The translations under genes were made by a program, and so were the position numbers. A stretch of DNA of 64,000 nucleotides, taken from the NCBI GenBank assembly GCA_030123675.1, contig JASJYH010000001.1:1-64000 (forward strand). Direction: 5' to 3'. Shown here one piece after another: positions 49,260 through 57,665 of the stretch (positions are counted from its first letter, which is position 1; the number at the start of each line of letters is the position of its first letter). Source of the stretch: Anaerolineae bacterium (GTDB lineage Bacteria; Chloroflexota; Anaerolineae; Anaerolineales; Villigracilaceae). The notes beneath the pieces were generated by a model, which searched no databases, was not told the origin of the DNA, and saw only the letters and a list, made by a program, of their open reading frames with translations.

Positions 49260-49502
49260 TTAATCTCTTACAAAACCTATTATGCGTTCTTCGTCCGTGC
49301 CTTCTAACACTTCAATGAGGTTGACCCGATGCATAGGCCAGATCACCTGTACTACCTCGGATTCCAGGTATTGTATGTCTTTACCATCTTTCAGACGTGG
49401 GTTGGAAACAGTAATTATTGAATCCATTGGTTTTGGCAATTCCTCAATTTCACCAATAACTGAGTGTTCACCTGTGAGATGTATGATAATAGAATGTGCC
49501 AT
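49260..49502 (-). CDS. Small 80-aa protein of unknown function
   Basis: 4-nt gap to response regulator; SD-like context; [46 protein letters not shown]. Confidence 0.7.
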   Translation of the reverse strand: MAHSIIIHLTGEHSVIGEIEELPKPMDSIITVSNPRLKDGKDIQYLESEVVQVIWPMHRVNLIEVLEGTDEERIIGFVRD

Positions 49503-49523
49503 AGTTTGAGTATCCTTTCCTTC

Positions 49524-50030
49524 TTAGTGATTGTTAAAAAATATTTGGAGTTTGAGATTGCCGAGTACTATCGTATCGCCATGCTGTAAAGGCTGATCCG
49601 TATTTGGTTCTAATCGTTTTCCGTTTACGTAGGTTCCATTTGAAGTGCCAAGATCCGATAGTACTACTTGCTTACCCTTTCTCTTTAAGGCGGCATGCAA
49701 GCGTGAAACACCATTTGAATAGGCCTTATAAGGAGTTAGATCAATATCTGGCAAAATAGGCTGGGCATCACTTACACGCCCCAGGGTGATTTCATCGCGA
49801 TCCAGGAGCGGCACAAATTGGCCGCTGTCGACTATATGTAACGCAGCCCACGCGTTTAAATCTTCTGGGGCGGATAAATGTTGTGTGGTTTTTAGCACAG
49901 TTTGTTCTTGTTGTTCAGGTGGGATATTATGAGTGACTATTGGGTTTAAGTCAATAACCTGTATTCCACATTCACCACAAAACAAAGTGCCTTCCAGATT
50001 TTCATGTTTACAATTCGTACAAATGATCAT
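49524..50030 (-). CDS. Zinc-ribbon plus FHA-domain protein
   Basis: MIICTNCKHENLEGTLFCGECG; FHA motifs ITLGRVSDAQ, GVSRLHAALKRKGKQVVLSDLGTSNGTYVNGKRL. Confidence 0.92.
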   Translation of the reverse strand: MIICTNCKHENLEGTLFCGECGIQVIDLNPIVTHNIPPEQQEQTVLKTTQHLSAPEDLNAWAALHIVDSGQFVPLLDRDEITLGRVSDAQPILPDIDLTPYKAYSNGVSRLHAALKRKGKQVVLSDLGTSNGTYVNGKRLEPNTDQPLQHGDTIVLGNLKLQIFFNNH

Positions 50031-50041
50031 GATGTTTGATC

Positions 50042-51499
50042 CTAGTCCTTTGCCATGATGAGAGCTCGGGTACCATATTTTATCGCTTTACTTCCTTCTC
50101 CGGATATAGTTCGTTCATTTTGAATATTTTTGGCTTCAATGAAGGCTGTATTTGCGAGATCTTGCTCGCCCCATGCAATTAAACTGGTTGCAAGTTGCTT
50201 CATTTGTTGGGAAGCCAATTCAAAGTTCCCTTGCTCAACCGCTCTGTGTGCTTTTTCCTGCATACGATATAAGGTTAACTTTCCAAGAGCTTGAATGATC
50301 AATTGCGAGGGCATTTCGTTACCGACTTCATCTTTTATGGCAGATGAAAATTCAATTGGTATCGGTTGAATTGGGGTCGGCCTGGCAGCAATGTTAAGTT
50401 TTAGTAATCCTTGGGTTAATGTTAGGGAATCTTGAATTGTTAGCGATGGGTCGATCCGAAATTCAAATAATAGGTTCAAAGTTGTGTCTTGTAGCACCGG
50501 GCCAAGGTGAATTGAATCTTTTAAAGGCAATGGACCAGTTTCTGGCTGTGTCCGAAATGCGTAAGTCATCTTGACTCCGGTATGGATTTTTATTTCCAAG
50601 ATAACGTTATCGGCGATGGTTTGAGAGAGCGATTCGAACTTATCTATCAGAAATCTTTGGATTTCTTCTGGGCGTGAGATATAACGGCTGCTGCCGCCTG
50701 TTTGCTTGGCAAGGGTATCCAGAAACTCGTCGTTCCACTCTTTCCCTATACCCATTGTGCTTATGCCAATTCCTAGCTGGGAGGCTTGCTCCGCGAGTTT
50801 AAGGCACTCCTTTTCATCACCATACGTACGACCATCGGTTATAAGAATAATATGATCCACATAGTCTTTGTTCGAATTCTTTTTAATTTCGTCAAATGCT
50901 GCTTGCAAGCCTTGAAATATTTCGGTTGAACCAGATGGATTCAACATGTGGATTCGATTTTCAAGCCTATTTATTTCATAGGACGATGTTGCTGGTATAA
51001 CAACTTCCGCACGATCACTAAATGTAATCATACTAATAACATCCTGTTGACGAAGGTTCCGCATCACCTTTATGGCAGCGCCTTTTAGCATTTCCATTTT
51101 ATCACCCTGCATAGATGTTGAACGATCAAGTACCAGGCAGATGTTTAACGGGGGCGCAGTAATTTCCCCCACATTTTTGTGTGGTGAGATTTCCAGAAGT
51201 ACATAAATAAGCTGTGGTTCATCTGAGCGTAGCAAATTAGGTCGACTGTAATATGTTTTTAGCCGTATTGGTAAATTAGACTGTTTATCAGTCGGTAGTG
51301 TGGAATCGTATTTTTTTCGTAACTTTTGATTAGAGAGGGTTTCATAGGCCTGCTTAATGTCTAAGAATATCTCTGTTTCCCCAGCTACTTTATTTTTATC
51401 AGGATGCAAACGTTGGGCAGCTTGAAGGTAAGCTTTTTTAATCTCCTCCCGTGATGCATTTCGTAATACACCAAGTATTTCGTAATAATCAGGGGGCAT
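50042..51499 (-). CDS. J-domain fused to von Willebrand A domain
   Basis: YYEILGVLRNASREEIKKAYLQAAQRLHPDKN (HPD); NICLVLDRSTSMQGDKMEMLKGA (DxSxS MIDAS). Confidence 0.9.
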   Translation of the reverse strand: MPPDYYEILGVLRNASREEIKKAYLQAAQRLHPDKNKVAGETEIFLDIKQAYETLSNQKLRKKYDSTLPTDKQSNLPIRLKTYYSRPNLLRSDEPQLIYVLLEISPHKNVGEITAPPLNICLVLDRSTSMQGDKMEMLKGAAIKVMRNLRQQDVISMITFSDRAEVVIPATSSYEINRLENRIHMLNPSGSTEIFQGLQAAFDEIKKNSNKDYVDHIILITDGRTYGDEKECLKLAEQASQLGIGISTMGIGKEWNDEFLDTLAKQTGGSSRYISRPEEIQRFLIDKFESLSQTIADNVILEIKIHTGVKMTYAFRTQPETGPLPLKDSIHLGPVLQDTTLNLLFEFRIDPSLTIQDSLTLTQGLLKLNIAARPTPIQPIPIEFSSAIKDEVGNEMPSQLIIQALGKLTLYRMQEKAHRAVEQGNFELASQQMKQLATSLIAWGEQDLANTAFIEAKNIQNERTISGEGSKAIKYGTRALIMAKD

Positions 51500-51506
51500 C
51501 TAAATA

Positions 51507-52409
51507 TTACCCAATGAGTTGAGCAAGAATTACGCTGATGTTATCGGGCCCTCCTGCTGCGTTTGCAGCTTCAACAAGGTTTTGACAGGCGCGATGCAGG
51601 TTGGGTGCTTCTTTGATCATCTGCACCATATCTGGGTCGGTGACAACACCCCAGAGGCCATCACTGCAGACCATAAGATAGCCGGGCTTTGGAAAGGCAA
51701 TTGTAAATACATCAGCTTCAAAAATTTCTCCCTGCCCCAGTGCACGATATAAGACATTGCGATGAGGATAATCTTCTGCTTCATCCGGGCTGATATGCCC
51801 AAGCTCTTCAAGACGCTTAACCAATGAATGGTCACGAGTGATAACTTCAGTTCGCCCGTCTGGTTGGATGGTATATGCACGGCTATCACCAACGTGAGCG
51901 ATTGTGACTTGTTGACCGACGACTAGGGCAGCAGTTAGGGTAGTGCCACTATTGGGCGCCTTGGTCTGAATGGTTTTTTGTGCATCCTTTACTGCGGTCT
52001 GCATGATCTCTTGTAAAGATTCTTGAGGCTGAGAGGGGCTTAATGCAAACAAATACGGCGCAAATTTTTTCATGATATGACCGGACACAATTCGAACAGC
52101 TACATCGCTTGCCACCTCCCCATCTTTATGGCCGCCCATACCATCTGCAACGATGAATAAGCCAAAAGGCAAACTGCCAGAATTCCCGGCCATTGTCGAG
52201 GTTATGGTTAATAAGCTGTCTTCGTTGATCTCACGCTGTTTGCCGGAAGATTGCCCAGATGCAGCTATTAATTGGGGTAATTCATATTGAACATTTGACC
52301 TATTTAAGATCGATTGAACTTTTAAATCTGAGAGAGGAGCTGTGGTAGTTTCCTCAATTCTATTTGCACGTTTCTTTCTACCGAACAGCTTGCGGAATAA
52401 ATCCGTCAC
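51507..52409 (-). CDS. PP2C-family Ser/Thr phosphatase
   Basis: REINEDSLLTI; LFIVADGMGGHKDGEVASDVAVRIV; IAHVGDSRAYTI; GGPDNISVILAQL. Confidence 0.95.
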   Translation of the reverse strand: MTDLFRKLFGRKKRANRIEETTTAPLSDLKVQSILNRSNVQYELPQLIAASGQSSGKQREINEDSLLTITSTMAGNSGSLPFGLFIVADGMGGHKDGEVASDVAVRIVSGHIMKKFAPYLFALSPSQPQESLQEIMQTAVKDAQKTIQTKAPNSGTTLTAALVVGQQVTIAHVGDSRAYTIQPDGRTEVITRDHSLVKRLEELGHISPDEAEDYPHRNVLYRALGQGEIFEADVFTIAFPKPGYLMVCSDGLWGVVTDPDMVQMIKEAPNLHRACQNLVEAANAAGGPDNISVILAQLIG

Positions 52410-52424
52410 AATATTATCTCCTTC

Positions 52425-54302
52425 TCAAGCGAGCAATGCATAAATCTCGTTGTTGGTTGAGCCAATATACACTATATCATCATACACCAATGGAGAACCG
52501 ATAATCTGACCATCTGTCCCAAATTTCCATCGTAATCGACCTGTACGAGATTCCAGACAGTATAAATAACCGTCAACTGAACCGCAATAAACTGAGTCTT
52601 TGTATACAACTGGAGAACTGCTAACTTGGTGATCTGTACCAAAACGCCAAATTTCTTTTGCTGAGCGAGTGTCTACACCATATATAAACCCATCTGCTGC
52701 ACCGACAAATACAATATCATCGTTTACAGAGGGTGATGAAATCGAACCTTTGCCCATCCGAAAACGCCATATTACAAACCCATTACGATTATCTAAGGCA
52801 TAAAGCGTAGAATCATGAGAGGTGAACAGCACCATTTCCCCGCTGATTGTCGGGGAGGATGTGATACCGCGTTTGGCACTGAACCGCCATTTCAATTTTC
52901 CGTGAAAATCAATTGCCAGAAAATCTCCTTGTTCATTGCCTACATATACCAGGTCATTGGCTATTATAGGAGTGGAGCGGACAAAGTCTGATGTTTCAAA
53001 TTTCCATGCTGAGCGTCCAGTATTTAAGTTTACAGCGTGCAGGTGCTGGTCATCAGAACCGAAAAAAGCATGTCCTTCAGCAATTCGGATAGAGGATCGT
53101 ACCGGGGCTTCTGTGTAATAGGTCCACACTACTTTTCCGGAGCGTGAACTAATCACATGAAGCCGATGATCTTCTGACCCAAAGTAAATATTGTCATCGA
53201 AAGCGACAGGTCTTGAAACAATACTGCCTTCGGAAGGATATTTCCACAAGAACTCTCCATCAGCCGCGTTGAGTGCATACAAATTGTTATCATAGCTACC
53301 CACGAAAATTGTATTTTTATAATTTAATGGTGCACCGCGGATCTCATCTTCGCATTTGAATGACCACAATGGTTTGATGCCATCTCCTGGACCTCCCATG
53401 GTTGCAGTCTTTGAAAGGATGCCTGTTTTTTGACCGGCAGCCATTAGAGAATTTTTCATATCTTCTGATGTCTGGAAGCGGTCTTCAGGGTTATATTCTA
53501 CAGCTCTTGAAATGACAGCTTCCATTTCGGCAGTGACGCCAGGATTTATTTTCCGGAGTGGGCGTTCTTCAAAAGAGAAAGGTGGTTCCATGCGCGGATC
53601 GCGTCGAGAAAGGGCGTGGTGCAAGGTTGCACCCAATGCGTACATATCAGCCAGAGGGGTGGCTTCGCCCCGATATTGTTCAGGTGGAGAATATCCCTCG
53701 GTACCGATCATCGTCCCTTTTTGGCCCGTCTGGAAGATTTTGGCGATGCCGAAATCTACGAGTTTAATATCTCCGTTGTGATCAATCATCACGTTGGATG
53801 GTTTCATATCCCGGAATATGATCGGGTCTGGTTTGTGGTTATGTAAAAAGAAGAGCACATCGCATAGTTCAATGGCCCAAGTCAGTACCTGTTTTTCACT
53901 TAGAAAACCTTCATTATCGGAAATTACCGCTTCAAGATCTTTGCCATGGATATATTCAAGCACAAGATAGGAACGGATTTCTTCTGAGAAGTAATCATAG
54001 ATTCGGGGAATTGCTGGATGACTAAGTGTAGCCAGAATATTGGCCTCGCGCTCAAAATTTTGCACAATTGTTTTGCGCACATCTGGATCGGTTGTGTTAT
54101 TTACCATTTCTTTAACTGCAACCAATTTGACTACATTTGGAAAATGTAGATCTCTGGCTCTGTAGACGGATCCCATTCCACCAACCCCAATAACATCTTG
54201 GATTAGATAGCGCTCCAAAAGGGTAACGCCCGAATCCAGCTGTCTTTGTGGGATTGCTTCCTCGTTATTATCTTCCGGCGGGACTATGTGTTTTGTTTCC
54301 AG
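52425..54302 (-). CDS. Ser/Thr protein kinase with C-terminal 8-repeat PQQ-like propeller; proposed CTG start (ORF track start is TTG at 54218)
   Basis: Kinase RYLIQDVIGVGGMGSVYRARD, FRDMKPSNVMID, DFGIAK, GTEGYSPPEQYRG; eight ~40-aa W..F/Y....I.SSP.....VYVGS.DG.LYALD repeats. Confidence 0.88.
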   Translation of the reverse strand: METKHIVPPEDNNEEAIPQRQLDSGVTLLERYLIQDVIGVGGMGSVYRARDLHFPNVVKLVAVKEMVNNTTDPDVRKTIVQNFEREANILATLSHPAIPRIYDYFSEEIRSYLVLEYIHGKDLEAVISDNEGFLSEKQVLTWAIELCDVLFFLHNHKPDPIIFRDMKPSNVMIDHNGDIKLVDFGIAKIFQTGQKGTMIGTEGYSPPEQYRGEATPLADMYALGATLHHALSRRDPRMEPPFSFEERPLRKINPGVTAEMEAVISRAVEYNPEDRFQTSEDMKNSLMAAGQKTGILSKTATMGGPGDGIKPLWSFKCEDEIRGAPLNYKNTIFVGSYDNNLYALNAADGEFLWKYPSEGSIVSRPVAFDDNIYFGSEDHRLHVISSRSGKVVWTYYTEAPVRSSIRIAEGHAFFGSDDQHLHAVNLNTGRSAWKFETSDFVRSTPIIANDLVYVGNEQGDFLAIDFHGKLKWRFSAKRGITSSPTISGEMVLFTSHDSTLYALDNRNGFVIWRFRMGKGSISSPSVNDDIVFVGAADGFIYGVDTRSAKEIWRFGTDHQVSSSPVVYKDSVYCGSVDGYLYCLESRTGRLRWKFGTDGQIIGSPLVYDDIVYIGSTNNEIYALLA

Positions 54303-54682
54303 TAGAAATCTCCTGAAATGAATAAATAATGATAGTTTGTCTTACACAAATAAAATATTGCAATATTGGATTATTATAGTAGGCACTTATTGGTTTGACA
54401 ACCATACTTAAGTTTACCCTGGCTCAAGGTAATAACTGCTTACTATTTTGTAAAGGGTGGCTCTTGCCTTGTAGCCCTTTTTACGGCAAAATTAAGACTA
54501 CAAATGCTGTTTGTCAGGATCTTTTGAAAAAGTGTGATCCTGGAAAAACGACCAGACATAATTGAGCAATACTTTACCAAATGAGCGCATGCCCATCGGT
54601 ATTATTTGGCAGAATGCAGTGGACTATAATTTCAACCGTTCAATAAGTCGGAACGACAGTTTGTCGAAGGTGTAAAATCCCG

Positions 54683-55588
54683 ATGACAACCCATCCATTA
54701 TCTGGCGTTTACGCAGCTGCTGTCACCCCACTTAAGCCTGATTCAACCCCTGATACTGAAGTGTTTCCCGATTTTCTGGCCTTCCTAGCCGAGCGCGGTT
54801 GTCATGGGGCCCTGATACTGGGAACGACAGGTGAAGGCCCATCCTTCTCGGCCGAAGAACGAATGGCTATTTGGCAAGCAGCGATAAAAATTCGCGAATC
54901 GCATCCCGAATTCCGTCTTTTGGCCGGTACCGGCACCCCTAGTTTACAGGAAACCATTGAATTGACAAAAAGGGCCTTTGATCTGGGCTTTCAAAGTGTG
55001 GTTGTTCTTCCACCGTATTATTTTCGCGAAGCCAGCGAAGATGGATTGTTCACATGGTTCGAGCGGTTGATCCAAAAAGCTGTCCCAGCGGATGGCTATC
55101 TGCTGGCCTATCACATCCCTGGTTTAGCAGGGATTGGCTTTTCTCGAAATCTACTCATGCGGCTCAAAGATGCTTTCCCAGTACAGTTTGCAGGTATCAA
55201 GGATTCATCTAACGACCCCGACTTTGCTAGCTTTCTGGGCCAAACTTTCGGAAAAGATCTGGCGGTCTTTACCGGCATAGACTCGAATTTATCACTGGCT
55301 TTACAAAATGGAGCCGCAGGCTGTATCACGGCGCTGGCTAACCTGATCTCGCCGAGCTTGCGTGCTATCTATGATGGTATATCTCGAAACGAAGATCTTT
55401 CAGAAACGCAAATCTTAGTGACTGCTCAGCGCCGAATCTTGGAACAATACGTGCCCTTTCCATCGCTAATTAAAGGCTTGGTAGCTGACAAACATGGATT
55501 TCCACGTTGGCCAGTCCGGCCTCCGCTGGAAGATATCCCTAAGATTTCTGTAACTCAAGCTTCAAGAGAGTTGGATGAGTCTGTATAG
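54683..55588 (+). CDS. Dihydrodipicolinate synthase family (DapA-like) aldolase
   Basis: GVYAAAVTPLKPDSTPD; GALILGTTGEGPSFSAEER; YLLAYHIPGLAGIGFS; FAGIKDSSND. Confidence 0.9.
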   Translation: MTTHPLSGVYAAAVTPLKPDSTPDTEVFPDFLAFLAERGCHGALILGTTGEGPSFSAEERMAIWQAAIKIRESHPEFRLLAGTGTPSLQETIELTKRAFDLGFQSVVVLPPYYFREASEDGLFTWFERLIQKAVPADGYLLAYHIPGLAGIGFSRNLLMRLKDAFPVQFAGIKDSSNDPDFASFLGQTFGKDLAVFTGIDSNLSLALQNGAAGCITALANLISPSLRAIYDGISRNEDLSETQILVTAQRRILEQYVPFPSLIKGLVADKHGFPRWPVRPPLEDIPKISVTQASRELDESV

Positions 55589-55654
55589 CCAAGGGACCTC
55601 ACAGACTGATTCCACCTCAAGAACTATACACCTTTTGAGTACTATACCCCTACC

Positions 55655-56467
55655 ATGACAACTTGGCGATTGATCAAAAATGAGGCTGCTTCCGGAGCAT
55701 GGAATATGGCTGTGGATGAGGCACTACTCGAACATACTGGCCGCGGCGCTTCACTAGCGACTTTACGCTTGTATGCCTGGAACCCGGCCTGCCTCTCGCT
55801 TGGCTTTTCACAACCGTTTAGGGAGGTTGATATAGCAGAAATACAGTCGTATGGCTGGGAAGTAGTGCGCAGGATGACGGGTGGACGTGCTATCCTGCAT
55901 ACCGACGAACTGACCTATTCCGTCACCGGGCCACCTGATGAACCCAATCTGGAGGGCACGATTCTTCAATCATATAATCGTTTGGCGGGGGCATTATTGG
56001 TTGCCACGCGTGACCTACATTTGCCAGTAGAGATGAAAGATGGTGGCTCAAGCAACAATAACCACTCCAACCCGATTTGCTTTGAAGTACCCTCAAACTA
56101 TGAGATTACGGTTGATGGGAAGAAGTTGATCGGCTCGGCTCAGGCGCGCCGCAAGGTGGGGGTGCTGCAACACGGATCAATGCCGCTGACTGGCGATTTG
56201 ACCCGAATTTGCCAGGTAATGGTCTTCACGGACGAGGCGAAGCGCGAACGGGCTAGGCAGCAGCTAAGGGCACGCGCACTGACGGTCGAAACCGTTTTGG
56301 GGCAGGAAGTGGCCTGGGAAACCGCCGCGCAGGCTTTTATCCGAGCCTTTGAAGCGCAGCTGGGGCTGAAGCTCGAGGTAGGGGAATTGTCACAGTCCGA
56401 AGTTGAACGTGCGGAGGAGCTCCTAAAGGAAAAATATGCGCACCCCTCCTGGACTGAGAGAATTTAA
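55655..56467 (+). CDS. Lipoate-protein ligase A / LipM-like octanoyltransferase
   Basis: WNMAVDEALLEH; PACLSLGFSQPFREVD; VVRRMTGGRAILHTDELTYSV; KKLIGSAQARRKVGVLQHGSMPL. Confidence 0.9.
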   Translation: MTTWRLIKNEAASGAWNMAVDEALLEHTGRGASLATLRLYAWNPACLSLGFSQPFREVDIAEIQSYGWEVVRRMTGGRAILHTDELTYSVTGPPDEPNLEGTILQSYNRLAGALLVATRDLHLPVEMKDGGSSNNNHSNPICFEVPSNYEITVDGKKLIGSAQARRKVGVLQHGSMPLTGDLTRICQVMVFTDEAKRERARQQLRARALTVETVLGQEVAWETAAQAFIRAFEAQLGLKLEVGELSQSEVERAEELLKEKYAHPSWTERI

Positions 56468-56477
56468 TACCCAAAAT

Positions 56478-56508
56478 ATAATGCCCCGTGAAATTCACAG
56501 GGCATTAT
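56478..56508. terminator. Terminator-like hairpin between convergent genes
   Basis: ATAATGCCC-c-GTG-aaatt-CAC-a-GGGCATTAT stem-loop. Confidence 0.6.
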
Positions 56509-56509
56509 C

Positions 56510-57025
56510 CTATTTCTTATCATTTTGGCTTCCGAGAGGTACAGAAGTTACTTTTGATTTCTTTGCAGTCGTACGGCGCATGCGATCTTCATCTACTGTG
56601 CGAATACCATTCCTGACTTGGTTAATCGTGCGTTCCAGTTCGTCTTGCAGGCGATTAAGTGTGTCGGACACGTAATCATCTGCTTCACGTCGTGTAGCCT
56701 CAGCATCGGCATCTACCTGGCTAAGGATTTGATCAGCACGTCGTTCGGCTTCCCGTGTGACTCCGTCTTTATCAACCATATCATCCGCTTTTTCACGTGC
56801 TAACTCAATGGTGCGATTGGCTTCCTCTTGTGACTGGGCCATGACCCGGTCGCGTTGGGAGAGTAATTGCTGAGCTTTCTTAACTTCTTCCGGGATGGCG
56901 ATACGCATCTGGTCGATGATATCTAACATACGGTCTTCATCTACAATAATATTTTTTGAAAACCAGAGAGCCTTACCCTCATTGAATAATTCTTCTAGAC
57001 GGTCAATCAGTTGTAGGATGTCCAT
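56510..57025 (-). CDS. Coiled-coil (DivIVA/ATP-synthase-b-like) protein of unknown function
   Basis: MDILQLIDRLEELFNEGKALWFSKNIIVDEDRMLDIIDQMR then long charged helix; GGAGGAG SD. Confidence 0.75.
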   Translation of the reverse strand: MDILQLIDRLEELFNEGKALWFSKNIIVDEDRMLDIIDQMRIAIPEEVKKAQQLLSQRDRVMAQSQEEANRTIELAREKADDMVDKDGVTREAERRADQILSQVDADAEATRREADDYVSDTLNRLQDELERTINQVRNGIRTVDEDRMRRTTAKKSKVTSVPLGSQNDKK

Positions 57026-57072
57026 AGACTCCTCCGTTTAACCTCGACGGATTCCCCAATTCTATCCGATTT

Positions 57073-57588
57073 TTAATCTCTGAGTGAGGTTTGAACGTCT
57101 TGCTCATCAATATTGCTAAATCTTTGTTTTAGCGCATCATGTACATACGGCGGCACCATGCTTGATACATCACCACCCAGCGAGGCAATCTCACATACTG
57201 TGGTTGATGAAAGGAAGGTGTGCCCTTCGGATGTAATCAGCGAAACAATTTCAATATCTGGTGACAGGCGATGATTGGCCAGTGCCATACGAAATTCATA
57301 CTCAAAATCTGAGAAGACTCGCAATCCGCGCACGATGACTTTGGCTCCAATTTTATGAGCATAGTTTACCGTCAGGCCGCTGTAGCCGGTCACTTGGATC
57401 TTGGGATTGCCGGCAACCGCTTTTTTCACTAACGATATGCGCTGCGCGGGCGAGAAGTATAAAGATTTGAGCGGCTTATCGTACACAGCCACTATGAGTT
57501 CATCGAACAAACGCGAAGCGCGTTTTGCAATATCTACGTGACCATAATGTATCGGATCGAAAGTGCCCGGAAATAATGCTTTGATCAT
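57073..57588 (-). CDS. coaD: Pantetheine-phosphate adenylyltransferase
   Basis: ALFPGTFDPIHYGHVDIAKRASRLFDELIVAVYD; YEFRMALANHRL; SSTTVCEIASLGGDVS. Confidence 0.96.
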   Translation of the reverse strand: MIKALFPGTFDPIHYGHVDIAKRASRLFDELIVAVYDKPLKSLYFSPAQRISLVKKAVAGNPKIQVTGYSGLTVNYAHKIGAKVIVRGLRVFSDFEYEFRMALANHRLSPDIEIVSLITSEGHTFLSSTTVCEIASLGGDVSSMVPPYVHDALKQRFSNIDEQDVQTSLRD

Positions 57589-57665
57589 TTTGTCTTTATG
57601 TCTCCTGGTCGTCCTGAATTTTTAATATCTTGGCTATTTGCCTATGATATGTAAAAATTATCAGG

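Noticed and set aside
52425-53440. DNA-level tandem repeat in the kinase gene
   Set aside because: The ~120-nt periodicity reflects diverged PQQ-like protein repeats rather than a nucleotide repeat
56788-56804. tttttCACGTGctaac as a parS site
   Set aside because: Only about 11 of 16 matches and located inside a coding region
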